Assembly: GCF_018812025.1 (NCBI RefSeq)
Contig: NC_063054.1
Coordinates: 5,641,582-5,705,581 of the forward strand
Length of the DNA: 64,000 nt
Direction: 5' to 3'
DNA from: Megalobrama amblycephala
Lineage: Eukaryota > Chordata > Actinopteri > Cypriniformes > Xenocyprididae
Below the pieces are notes generated by a model, which worked only from the letters and a program-made list of their open reading frames with translations, was not told the origin of the DNA and ran no database searches. Position 1 is the stretch's first letter; each line of letters begins with the position of its first letter. The position numbers and the translations under genes were made by a program. Below are positions 53,394 through 64,000 of the stretch, one piece after another.

Positions 53394-54345
53394 AGGTGCC
53401 CTATAACGTTCTTTCACAAGATATAATATAAGTCTAAGGTGTCCCCTGAATGTGTCTGTGAAGTTTCAGCTCAAAATACCACATAGATTTTTTTTAATTA
53501 ATTTTTTTAACTGCCTATTTTGGGGCATCATTAACTATGCACCGTTTCAGGCTGCGGCCCCTTTAAATCGCGCGCTCCCTGCCCCCCGAACTCTCGACTA
53601 TAATACAGTGCATTTACAAAGTTCACACAGGTAATATAACCCTCAAATGGATCTTTACAAGATGTTCGTCATGCATACTGCATGCATGCACCGGATCATG
53701 TGAGTATAGTATTTATTTGGATGTTTACATTTGATTCTGAATGAGTTTGATAGTGCTCTGTGGCTAAAGCTAACATTACACACTGTTGGAGAGATTTATA
53801 AAGGATGAAGTTGTGTTTATGAATTATACAGACTGCAAGTGTTTAAAAATGAAAAAAGCGACGGCTCTTGTCTCTGTGAATACAGTAATAAACAATGGTA
53901 ATTTTAACCACATTTAACAGTACATTAGCAACATGCTAACGAAACATTTATAAAGACAATTTACAAATATCACTAAAAATACCATGTAATCATGGATCAT
54001 TGCTTCATCTGCCATTTTTTGCTATTGTTCTTGCTTGCTTACCTAGTCTGATGATTCAGCTGTGCTGCTCCGGATGTTAATACTGGCTGCCCTTGTCTAA
54101 TGCCTTGAACATGGGCTGGCATATGCAAATATTGGGGGCGTACATATTAATGATCCCGACTGTTACGTAACAGTTGGTGTTATGTTGAGATTCGCCTGTT
54201 TTTTGGAGGTCTTTTAAACAAATGAGATTTACACAAGAAAGAGGAAACAATGGAGTTTGAGACTCACTGTATGTCATTTCCATGTACTGAACTCTTGTTA
54301 TTCAACTATGCCAAGGTAAATTCAATTTTTGATTCTAGGGCACCT
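53394..54345. mobile_element. 0.95-kb MITE with TTAA target duplication
   Basis: The ends AGGTGCCCTATAACG and GATTCTAGGGCACCT are bounded by TTAA (53390-53393 and 54346-54349). No transposase. Confidence 0.82.
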
Positions 54346-54857
54346 TTAAAATTATTCTTATTACTAAATTTGTGACAAATGTCTGCCAGGTGGCAAAACC
54401 CTTATAGTGGATATAAACAGCTGGCAGTAATTGTTAGTAGTGAGGCTGAACAGTGTAGACAAGAACTGCAAACTACATGTGTGTGACCAGCATGTGACCT
54501 TTCTACATGAAGATTATGGATGACTCATGGTGAAATACTATAATGGTAAACAGATCCTGGTGGCTGGAGAGAAGGAATGTCGACGCACACTATTGACTTG
54601 TGAAATCTGGACAATGTCTGTGTCAAATTATAGTTCGATTCGGAGAGGCAGATGTAAAGACCCTAGAGCATCAGAATTTATGAGGCACATATCAAAGAAG
54701 ACTAGAAAGTCATTCGATAGTGGGTGTAAGCATAGAAAGCAAAAGTCTGTATGTACTGTATGTATACCTTAAAGAAGCTCAAAAAGCCCTGGGTGAATAA
54801 ATGACTTAATATATAATAATCATAATATTCATCAAGATGGATCATGTTTTTTCACAC

Positions 54858-55636
54858 ACTACCGCCCAAAAGTTTGAAATAAGTTTTGTTGTTGTTGCTG
54901 CTGTTTTTTTTTGTGTTTTTTTTTAAGTCTTTTATGTTCAGCAAGGCTGCATTTATTTGAAAAAAAAAAGTGTAAACTGGCATCACATCAGTTAAGCTTT
55001 TTCCGTAGAGAAGGCGTATGACGTAGTGTTATGAACTGCAAGAGTTTTACACTTTCTTCGTACGTTGAATACAGAAGGTGGTCTGGCGAAAGCTAGATAG
55101 TTTACTTCATAACTTGTTAATGGATTTTACACAAATGCATCGCTTTGCTTCAGAAGGCCTTTATTAACCCCCCCCAGAGCCATGTGGAGTACACGTTTAT
55201 GATGGATGGATGTGACTGGAAGCACTTTCTTCAGCTCATACTCGTTGTTCCCGCTCACTGCCATTATAAAGCTCAGACTGTGTTCATCAGAAAGAAGAAA
55301 GTCATATACACCTTTGGCTTCAGGGGTGAGTGAAGATTGGGGTAATTTTCATTTGAAAGTGAACTAATAAATCAGCATATTAGAATGATTTCTGAAGGAT
55401 CATGTGACACTGAAGACTGGAGTAATGATGCTGAAAATTCAGCTTTGCCATCAAAGGAAAAAATACATTTTAAAGATATTAAAATAGAAAACAGGTCTTT
55501 TAAATTGTATAATATTTTTACAATATTCCTGTTTTTATTGTATTTTTGATCAAATAATGTAGCCTTTGCTTGAGCATAAGAGACTTCTTTCAAGAAAATT
55601 ACAATTATTCCAAACTTTTGATCACTAGTGTAAGTT
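54858..55636. mobile_element. Fish MITE (ACACTACCG...CAAAAGTTTG ends) with insert
   Basis: The left ACTACCGCCCAAAAGTTTGA and the right CAAACTTTTGATCACTAGTG are imperfect inverted ends. GAAGGATCATGTGACACTGA and AAAATTCAGCTTTGCCATCA are phrases I recognise from a very common cyprinid repeat. A different segment, about 54970-55335, is nested inside. Confidence 0.7.
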
Positions 55637-56746
55637 TACAGAAAATCTCCACATCATGAACCCTGACTGCACAGATGTTTGCAAGATTAATAAGCAAACT
55701 GTTGTTGATTGCACCACACAACCACTGTGTCCAGACTGGATGGCTTACCTTCAAATTGGACTGATTTTGAATAAATTGTGTGGGATAAAATTACTTTGGG
55801 CAACTGAACAAAATCTGACCTGGGTTGCATTGATTTGTGTAATTTGTATTTGTTGATGTGTAAAATAAAATAAAATAAAATAAAGAAATTTAATTGCATA
55901 ATCAACTGTTGTAATAAAACTGCCATACTTTATCATTCAATAAAATGTAGTCATAACATAAACATTAACTCAGTATTTCACTCTTGCAAGGGAATATGAA
56001 ATGCTGATTGATATACATTTAGCCACTTAATTATGACTGATGAACTACATTAAACAGCCTTCAAATTCAGCAAGAGACTTCACTGCAAAAATGTGTCACG
56101 CCACAAAAAGTTCTCATCTGAAGAATAACTGCAAGAATGTTTTTGTTTGTGATAAGAAGTGCTGAATGGCACAGCCAGTGTTATCACAGAGGCCAAGCAC
56201 TTATACCCATCTCTTCACCCTCCCTCTTGCCATTTCAGCCACGCTATCTTTCCGAGTGTGCAAAAACACTCCAGACTTCTGTGGGTTATTCAACTCATTT
56301 TACCCAGTTCAACCCTTTGAGTGATTGTACACAGCCTGTTGCAGGATTATGGATCTTGTTTTCACTCTTTTGTACAAATGTTTACTGTACTCTCTATTTT
56401 TTCAAATGAAAAAAAAAAATAAATAAATAAAAATATATATATATAATTTATGCACAAATTAATGTTGCATATACAATATACACAGATAGCTGCCTCATTA
56501 GGGCTTGAGATCATAGTATTGTTTAAACATTAAGATAAATTATATCTTCAGCATGATAAATAGCAGATGTTTAATGTCAGGGGTCTTGAGGAAAGATTAT
56601 TTTCCTGAATTCCATGGCAGCAACAAAGGAGTGGCCAGTAAGACATACTTCTGCTGCTGAATAGGAGGAAACAAAATGAGAGCGTTTGGTGCTGAAAACT
56701 TGACCGCATGCACTCTCTGTAAACAACATGAACACAATATATACTG
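55637..56746. other. Intergenic DNA, no gene seen
   Basis: An (AAATA)n tract lies at 55862-55885, and an A/T-rich AAATAAATAAATAAAAATAT block at 56410-56440 is echoed at 56828-56860. No coding exon. Confidence 0.45.
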
Positions 56747-57808
56747 TGTGCAGAATTATTAGGCAAGTTGATTTTCTGATCATATTTTTTCCCAAGCACA
56801 TTTTACCTCTCCACATCAATTTTTCAAATGAAAAAAATAAATAAATAAATAATATATATATATAGGTTTTCTTTTGTGAGCCAAAAAAGAATTTATGCAC
56901 AAAAATTATTAAAATTAATGCAATACTTGCATATAGAAACAATAAAGCATGACCAAGGGACAGAAAAACAGAGCGGGGTAGACAAAAACTGCATGTTAAC
57001 TCAAAATAATTAAGAATTAAGGTGAAGAATTAGAAACCATCAGGCTTTAGTTCCAGCGCCACCATTTTCCAGATGCAACCATAGTCCAGAATGCAAGGTG
57101 TCAGGATTAAACATTAAGATAAAAAAACCCGCATTATATCACAAGCTGAAGTGTTATAAAATTGAAGACTGGGTTTTTATAGCATAAACAGACATAAGTG
57201 ATGAAGGACCAGCACCACATCCTCTTGTACCACTGTTTGAAGAATTTATCTTCCAGTTGGCAGTAAGTTTTGGAAGTCATTTTTAGTCCATCTCTGGGAC
57301 ATTTCTAAGAGATGACTAAAAGGAACTCAAACACCTTACTGCCAATTCTGGATAAATTCTTCAAACATTACAAGAGGATTTTCCTCAGGAGTCACTCTCA
57401 ATTCTGTCATGCCTATAAAAACCCAGTCTTCAGTATTTTATAACACTTCAGCTTGTGACAAAGTGCGGGTCATTTTTAGATTCTTTGCTAACCTAAGCCT
57501 GAGATCCTGACACCTTACTTCTGGAGACAGGTAGGCTAGTTCTGGAAAATTGGCGCTGCTAAAGGGCTGTTTCACACTTAATTCTTCACCTTAATTCTTA
57601 ATATTTTGGTTAACAGGTCTTTTCTTTTCCACCTGTTTTTGTCTGACCCCGCTGACAAATTTTGCTGTCCCTTGGTCATGCTTTAACTTTGCAATTTCTA
57701 ATAGCATTAGTATTGCATCCTTTTGTATTTAATAATTTTGACTTTTGCTGAAATCTCTTTTTTGGCTCATTTTGCCTTGACCTGCCTAATAATTCGCACA
57801 CCTAAATA
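56747..57808. mobile_element. Tc1-type foldback element (CAGAATTATTAGGCAAG ends)
   Basis: The left TGTGTGCAGAATTATTAGGC and the right CTGCCTAATAATTCGCACAC are imperfect inverted ends. Inside, GAAGACTGGGTTTTTATAG (57162) mirrors CTATAAAAACCCAGTCTTC (57413). ACACTTCAGCTTGTGA mirrors TCACAAGCTGAAGTGT. No transposase frame. Confidence 0.72.
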
Positions 57809-59813
57809 TGCATTTTTCATTTCCAGCCTTCTGAACAATTATATATCTTATAAATGTAAACAATATTAATAGTAGTTATTAAGATTAATGTGGATTGGAA
57901 TTGGTAAAACTTGGGAAAAAAATATGATGAACACTTGCCAATATGCACACATAGAAACTAATATATATGTGAGAAGTTATAGATCTTATGCTCCAGAGAA
58001 ACAAGTGCTCAGCCTTTTTATAACTGTCAGTTTTTTAAACTTTAAACTTCAGTTTTTGCAGTAGCACTTTATATTTCTATTGCTGTTGAAGAGTAATTAG
58101 CTGGTGAAGTGGATTTACTTATTGTAGAGGGGAAGTGCTTAGGGAAGTTTGCGAGTGCAAATCTAAAAGTGCAGTGGAATGCAACCTATGATGTTTTGCC
58201 TGCCCAGGCTCCGACCAATTCATGTGACAGAAAACTACGGCTGCGTTCCAGGTCGTTTTTTTATGCCCTTCCTTCGCTAACTTCCCAATTTTCTTCAACG
58301 CTTATCATCAGAAGACACTCCTGTCAAGGTGTTAACTTTCTTGGATGACCTGGACGTCTCTGTGAGATGGTTGCAGTTCCATCTCTTTTAAATTTTTGTA
58401 CCACTTTTGCTACAATATTCTGTAAATCTTTTATTAAGTAAATCTTTGCTGATCTTCTTGTAGTTTTCACCTTTCTGGTGTAAAGAAATGATTTTCTTTC
58501 TCAGGTCTTGTGACATTTCTCTTCCATGTGTTGCCATTGTTGACAGCATGAAATGGGAAGGCGTTTTAACACCCTTTTATAGTCAACTGTCTGCTGGATG
58601 CCTGTGTTATAAATAATTAGACTCACCTGTGGTTGAATTCTTGTTAAATTAGACATTTGTAGTCTAAAAGAGACTTTCAGTGGGGGTGTACTCATATTTG
58701 CATCACCCTAATTTGAGTACAACTGAAAATTTTGTTCTCTAAGTTATATTATTAACCTTAATTTCATGTTATAATTAAACAGATGTTATATAAAACTTAG
58801 TCTTGTCAACGTTTTGAAATATTGTTTTTAGTGTTCATTGAGATATTGTTTAAAATGTTACTTTTCAAAGGGGGTGTACTCATTTACGCTGGGCACTGTA
58901 TTTAAAAAAAAATTAAAATCACATAGAGTTGTTTGTGTTGGAGTAAATTTACATGATATGCGGTGACGTCATAATCATGTTGCAATGTGGTATATGGAGC
59001 TGCCTGAAGTGTATATATGAAGTAGTCCCTCGGTCAAAATCGAGGGAGCGAGGGTCTGTTCATATAAACTTCCCTCATCCACTTTATGAAGTGGAACACA
59101 CTTCAAAATGGCAGCAGTGATTCCCTTGAAGGGAGTGCATAGGGAAGTTTGTGAGTGTGTGTCTAAAACTGGAATGGAACACAGCCTGAGACTAGATAGG
59201 CCTACTTATTCACAAAAACATTTAGGTCTAAGTGTGAATTATTCAATCATATTGTAATTTTCTTGAATTCAGGGTCTATGACAGCCTCCATTCGATCATT
59301 CACTGCAATAATCAGTTATAATAACAAAGAAGAGATTTGTAATACAGCTCAATCAATTAATTGCAAAGATCTGACTTCAATGTGGATTTGTTCAAATCTG
59401 AACAAATTACAGAATTTGGGTCAACTAATCATTTAAAAACATACAAAGCTGTCAAGCACTGGGCTGGAGAAACAAAACAAAAAATACTTACATGACAGAA
59501 AACTAAAATCATTAACTCTCGTATAGCTGTGAAGGCCAAATTCATGTTGTTCAGGTGAAAAAAAGAAAGAAAAAAACTCACATAAGCCTACTGTAAATAT
59601 ATAGTCTATTTTGTACGCTATTGTAGACCTATCAGTTTTCTGGCAGTGGCAGCTGTATTTTATGCTGTTCTTGGAAAGATAGCACTCACACAGAGTTCAT
59701 TCTCCTCTATATAATGCCATCTAGTGGAGACAGTGCAATAGCTCAATGAGTAATAGGCTATACACAATGCCATTTATTGCCACAATAAACACTCTACACT
59801 TTTGATGCTATGA
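57809..59813. other. Intergenic DNA with nested Tc1- and MITE-type relics
   Basis: 58120-59190 looks like an element with AAGTGCTTAGGGAAGTTTGCG near the left and GTGCATAGGGAAGTTTGTGAG near the right. It contains a Tc1-type segment ending GGGGGTGTACTCATTTACGC then TGGGCACTGTA at 58902. No gene was seen. Confidence 0.45.
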
Positions 59814-60156
59814 CAGGGGTCTCCAAACTCAGTCCTGGGGACTGTTTCATAAAACAAGTTTACCAAATAAGCTAGGCTTATTTCAGTTAGTCTGATTATT
59901 TTGAACCAAATCAACTGACAATAAATCAGACTTACTGAAATAAACCTGGATTATTTGGTAAACTTGTTTTATGAAAAAGGCCCCTGGAAGGCCACTGTCC
60001 TGCAGAGTTTAGCTCCAACTTGCCTCAATACATCTGCCTAGAAGTTTTTAGTATGGCTAATTAGACCTTGATGAGCTGGTTCAGGTGTGTTTAATTGGGG
60101 TTGGAGCTAAACTCTGCAGGACAGTGGTCCTCCAGGACCGAGTTTGGAGACCCCTG
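59814..60156. mobile_element. 343-bp hAT-type MITE with perfect 8-bp TSD
   Basis: The ends CAGGGGTCTCCAAACTC and GAGTTTGGAGACCCCTG are perfect inverted repeats over 17 bases. TGCTATGA is duplicated exactly (59806-59813 and 60157-60164). The inner arms CACTGTCCTGCAGAGTTTAG and AAACTCTGCAGGACAGTG also pair, so the element folds twice. Confidence 0.92.
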
Positions 60157-60625
60157 TGCTATGAACTTTATGAACTTTGAAAAATCTCTCTAATTTGTCT
60201 ACTACTATGTCCAATATTTGCATCACAAGAGAATTCTGTGAAATTTGTTTTCACTGGACCAACAAATTTCCACCATTAAAACTATGTTTTGTGTTTAGCA
60301 TTCTGTGATGGAATGGATAGTGGTGGAATTAGGCTAACATTTTTAGAATAAAAACATTTCAGAAAATATCTGCACCAGGTCCTCAGGCTCTTCATGGTCT
60401 TCAGCATCAAGACATCCAGCATCACTGCATGTGTGGAGTTGAATACAATAAAAGATCTGATTTTGTCAGCAGCTTAAGTGTTTTGTTTTATTTATTTTTA
60501 GGTTGTTTGAATGTATATATGATTTTAAACACCAGCTATAGTCTGGTGTGAATGGGATATGTGCTGTTTTGCGAAGACCTTTACAAAATGGAAATCCTGA
60601 GGAAATAACGCATGTCTACAGTCTT

Positions 60626-61666
60626 GGGGCATATTCTTCGTACGTCGCTAACTCACTTAGCCGGATTTGACTGATGGCGATTTGGCATGATCGTGGATTG
60701 TTCGGTTCTCCGACGCTCATCCTGGACTTGCTGTCATAGCAACAGGTCCGTACACTCAAACCTGCTCGGGAGCAGGCTTATTTCATGTAAACAGGATTAG
60801 ATTGCATCTTTTTAAGCGGAGGTGATGCTTAAAGTCTGTCCCAGCCACTGCTACTTTCCCACAAGAGTACCCTAATGTAAACCAGGGACAATAATAATGA
60901 TTTAAAAATAAATTTGCAAATAATACTATAATGCCGTGTAGTGTCATAATATAGACACCGACAGTTTTACTCTTTGAGAGATTCATTCGTGAGGGAATAA
61001 TTACGTAATAACTTTTATTGGAGTCTTACACACATGATGTACCGATGTCTATGCCGTACATGCATTTGTGCATTTGAACCGCGACAGATATGCGAGTGGC
61101 TTGATGAAGCGCAGGAGATGCAGATAACTTGATCTTGACCCTTAAGAAACTTTAATTAATGCTGTCAAATATGCTTCAAAGGTAAATTAGTTGCTAAGTA
61201 CAACATTGAAATAAAAAATTGCCTGTACAAATACTAGAAATTGTGAATATAGCCTAAATAATTGGGTAATCATGTAAAAAAAAAAAAAGTGCACATTTCA
61301 TTTCTCTATTATAACATTTATGTTCTTCTGTCATTTATTCGCTTGACTGTTTCCTTATAAATGTCTAGAAATTCGTCAAGTTTTTCGTCAGGTGTCTTTT
61401 CTCATTTTATGATGTCATTATGTTGCCGTCTTGACTCCAGCCAATCGCTGCATTGCTGATCGTGGTTTCGTGTATCGATACATCTGCCCTTTTCATGGAA
61501 CACGAGAACACGCAGTAATCTTAGACAACTTAATCCAGATATTTTAATCCAATCTGCAAATTCGTTTGAAGAACCAAATTAGCCAGAGTTCAGTTATCAC
61601 GATTAGAAGATCTGGCTTCTGTCAAATCATCTCAGATGTATTAAGCGAGGTACGAAGAATATGCCC
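60626..61666. mobile_element. 1-kb element with GGGGCATATTCTTCGTACG ends
   Basis: The left GGGGCATATTCTTCGTACGT and the right GGTACGAAGAATATGCCCC are strong inverted ends. The arms also share AGCCGGATTTGACTGATGG and AGAAGATCTGGCTTCTGTC-like sequence. Family uncertain; no transposase. Confidence 0.75.
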
Positions 61667-61887
61667 CTGATCTCTGCCAAGAACGTCAACATCTGACTGG
61701 TTTGTATGGTCCTGTTAGCCCCTGCTGGTAGATAACATAACTACACCATTCTTGGGGCAAAAAAAGAGTGTTTAAGACCATACGAAAGTAGCCATGCAAT
61801 CTGACATTTATTTTACAAGCAACATTCTCATCTAAACATTTATATTACAGTTCATGTCAGATTCTGTTGCTGAAGCACATTATTTAA

Positions 61888-62681
61888 AGGGTTAGTTCAC
61901 CCAAAAATGAAAATTCTGTCATTACTTACCCTCATGCCGTTCCACACCCGTAAGACCTTTGTTAATCTTTGGAACACAAAATAAGATTTTAGTTGAAATC
62001 CGATGGCTCCGTGAGGCCTGCATAGGGAGCAATGACATTTCCTCTCAAGATCCATAAAAGTACTAAAAACATTTAAATCAGTTCATGCGAGTACAGTGGT
62101 TAAATATTAATATTATAAAGTGACGAGAATATTTTTTGTGCGCCAAAAAAAAACAAAAAAAAAACCAAAACAAAATAACGACTTATTTAGTGATGGCAGA
62201 TTTCAAAACACTGCTTAAGGAAGCTTCGGAGCATAATGAATCAGCGTATCGAATCATGATTCGGATCACTTGTCAAACAGCCAAACTGCTGAAATCACGT
62301 GACTTTGCCGCTCTGAACAGCTGATTCAACACGCTGATTCATTATACTCCGATGCTTCCTGAAGCAGTGTTTCGAAATCGGCCATCACTATACAAGTCGT
62401 TATTTAGTTTTTTTGGCACACCAAAAATATTCTCATCGCTTTATAATATTAATATTGAACCACTGTACTCACATGAACTGATTTAAATGCGTTATTAGAA
62501 CCTTTATGGATCTTGAGAGAGGAAATGTCATTGCTCCCTATGCAGGCCTCGCGGAGCCATCGGATTTCAACTAAAATATCTTAATTTGTGTTCCGAAGAT
62601 TAACAAAGGTCTTACGGGTGTGAAACAGCATGAAGGTGAGTAATAAATGACAGAATTTTCATTTTTGGGTGAACTAACCCT
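61888..62681. mobile_element. Foldback MITE with TTAA duplication, nearly full palindrome
   Basis: The ends AGGGTTAGTTCACCCAAAAA and TTTTTGGGTGAACTAACCCT are bounded by TTAA (61884-61887 and 62682-62685). The arms pair almost to the centre, for example TAGGGAGCAATGACATTTCC with GGAAATGTCATTGCTCCCTA and GTGATGGCAGATTTC with GAAATCGGCCATCAC. It is the third copy of the 4907-6234 and 11526-14200 family. Confidence 0.85.
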
Positions 62682-62685
62682 TTAA

Positions 62686-63017
62686 TTGTGATGCAGTTTT
62701 TGAGATTTCAGAATTTCAGAAAGTAGATAGGATGCTGGAAATAGCTGCCCAGAGGCATTGCAAATATGGCCATCATTTGAGAAAAAAAAAAAAATTCTTT
62801 CTTTGAAAGGGACTTTGAAACGAGTCCATTTTTTTCAATGTATAATGGCACCCTAAGCACTTGGGACTAATTGATTTGTCCCATGTGTGACCTCCCTTGT
62901 CCTGCTTATTGGCTACTTACTTTCATGTATTTCAGGAGAAGTGGAGGAATTGACGAGTTGTAAATCCAACAGATACGATTCTCTAAATTGTGGTGCAAAG
63001 TAACATGATCGCACTTT

Positions 63018-63053
<36 letters not shown>

Positions 63054-63400
63054 GGGCACTGTAAACAAGTCTTAACCAATTAAAAATGACAAAGTTACAC
63101 ATTATTGGGTTAAAATGGTTTACTGAACCTGCAACAACATCTTGTGGACAAAGCATCTACATTAGGTAATTGCAATGTGAGTTGCAGTCACAGACATTTG
63201 ATGATTTAATGATTTTAAGTTTCACAAAGCGACATGATTTATCACAGAACATCTCCACATCATCTGCATCAGTTACATGACAACTTTTGAGTTCAATGTT
63301 ACACCAAGTGGTGTTCAAAACCAGAAGTCTCCTTGTGTTGATGTCTTCAGAATTAGTTCATTTCCTGAGATAAACTGGAAAACTAAATGCAATTACATGA
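62686..63400. other. 3' flank and probable 3' UTR of the ZP gene
   Basis: The sequence downstream of the stop at 63401 on the minus strand has an ATTAAA at 63205-63210 (minus), a possible polyadenylation signal. A T-run then A-run of about 40 bp (63018-63054) lies beyond it. No other gene. Confidence 0.4.
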
Positions 63401-63471
63401 TCATATCAACAGAATAGGGCCTATAGACACATGTTCCAGGGCTTCCTCTGAAAAGCTTGAACTTCTGAGAA
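63401..63471 (-). CDS. ZP gene, last exon
   Basis: Acceptor CTTCTACAG, 71 bases ending TGA. Encodes LRSSSFSEEALEHVSIGPIL and LI. The SIGPI phrase matches the usual end of ZP modules. Confidence 0.78.
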
Positions 63472-63945
63472 CTGTAGAAGAGTGTGAATGGTCAGAAATG
63501 AGAAACTGTACTTTAACTTGACTGAATTTAGATTATTACCTCGATTTGAGCTGCTCCCGATCGTATTCTGAGTCGCCGCACACTGTTTGTAACAACGTCC
63601 ATCAGCAATGTTTTCAACGTGACAAATGACAACGTCGCAGTGGACAAATACCTATTTTGAATGTAAATGGTACAGGGTTATCAGTTTAATCCATGTTAAA
63701 TATAAATAGGAAAATGCAGAAATTAGCCTTTCAGAAAACAGTTTGTATTTTTAATACAAATTCTGAACACTTTTCAGCTTACCCTTCTGGCCATGTTGTC
63801 ACCCTCATTTTCAGAACTCCCATCATCCTCTGTGAATGTAAATGTTTTAACCTCAAATCTCTTGAAGTGATCTGGGATGTCAACTCTGTCATCTTCGATT
63901 ACAGGATGGAAGACTGTCCGTTCAGGGTCTTTAGGATTCGGACAT
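63401..63945 (-). CDS. ZP-domain protein, C-terminal exons (partial)
   Basis: Three minus-strand exons (63945-63783, 63651-63540, 63471-63401) are in phase with good splice sites and end in TGA at 63401. The peptide has CPNPKDPERTVF, then FKRFEVKTFTFTED, VFVHCDVVICHVENIADGRC and YKQCAA, and ends EHVSIGPILLI. The order of a cysteine, the F-x-V-x-x-F-x-F strand, (V/L)(F/Y)(V/L)HC-x-V-x-(I/L)C, a further paired-cysteine segment and a terminal GPI motif is the second half of a zona pellucida module, as in uromodulin and GP2-like secreted proteins. Such modules polymerise outside the cell. No membrane anchor is encoded after the domain, unlike most ZP proteins. The upstream exons lie outside the window, so the family member cannot be named. 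Confidence 0.82.
63540..63651 (-). CDS. ZP gene, second-last exon
   Basis: Acceptor TCAAAATAG, 112 bases, donor GAG|GTAATA. Encodes VFVHCDVVICHVENIADGRC and YKQCAATQNTIGSSSN, with four of the ZP cysteines. Confidence 0.85.
63783..63945 (-). CDS. ZP gene, third-last exon
   Basis: Acceptor TCATCTCTAATCAG, 163 bases starting in phase 2, donor AGG|GTAAGC. Encodes CPNPKDPERTVFHPVIEDDR, then PDHFKRFEVKTFTFTEDD and an acidic SSENEGDNMARR. Confidence 0.82.
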
Positions 63946-64000
63946 CTGATTAGAGATGAAGAGTTAGAGCCCCCTTCAAGAAAAAATGTTCAAACACACA

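Noticed and set aside
55145..55333. 62-codon frame with FMMDGCDWKHFLQ
   Set aside because: It lies in a segment nested inside a common fish repeat and has no cellular homologue that I recognise.

Overview
The window is nuclear DNA from a bony fish, very probably a cyprinid. The evidence is four intron-containing vertebrate genes with GT/AG splice sites set in AT-rich DNA that is crowded with short DNA transposons and microsatellites. Several repeat families are ones I associate with carp and zebrafish relatives, such as TTAA-flanked elements ending in AGGGTTAGTTCACCC and the CTTTATTTATATAGCGCTTTT type. The cyprinid assignment is inference from repeat style and not a database match.

Genes. 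(1) rd3, plus strand: coding exons 14426-14713 and 20798-21164, with a candidate 5' non-coding exon ending at 9847. It is recognisable over its whole length as the photoreceptor guanylate-cyclase regulator RD3, but the first coding exon carries one extra A at about 14537 that shifts the frame. (2) A small seven-exon gene on the minus strand, 25706 to 23704, encoding about 170 residues of serine/arginine- and lysine-rich protein that I do not recognise. (3) rhag, minus strand, 39332 to 28616: ten exons join without a break into a 437-residue Rh-associated glycoprotein (ammonia channel) with both pore histidines. (4) The last three exons of a zona pellucida (ZP) domain gene, minus strand, 63945 to 63401; its 5' part lies beyond the right edge.

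Layout. 1-9.6 kb is gene-free and filled with transposon relics. 9.7-21.8 kb is rd3, whose intron between the coding exons holds a palindromic AT-rich element, a Tc1-type foldback element and a Kolobok-like element, while the intron before them holds a three-deep nest of insertions. 22-26 kb is the Ser/Lys-rich gene. 26-28.5 kb is intergenic with a duplicated block. 28.6-39.5 kb is rhag. 39.6-63.4 kb is gene-poor, with many TTAA- or 8-bp-duplication MITEs, a solo LTR, a wrecked Ty3/gypsy element and a second palindromic AT-rich element. The ZP gene closes the window.

The genes do not form a pathway: rd3 is retinal, rhag belongs to red cells and gas or ammonia transport, and the ZP protein is extracellular. 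The most unusual items are the rd3 frame break, the two copies of an inverted-repeat element built of 69-bp units whose length keeps reading frames open, the Kolobok-like element with a THAP fragment and an antisense P2X7-like fragment, and two pairs of local direct duplications around rhag. I found no convincing wholly new gene system.
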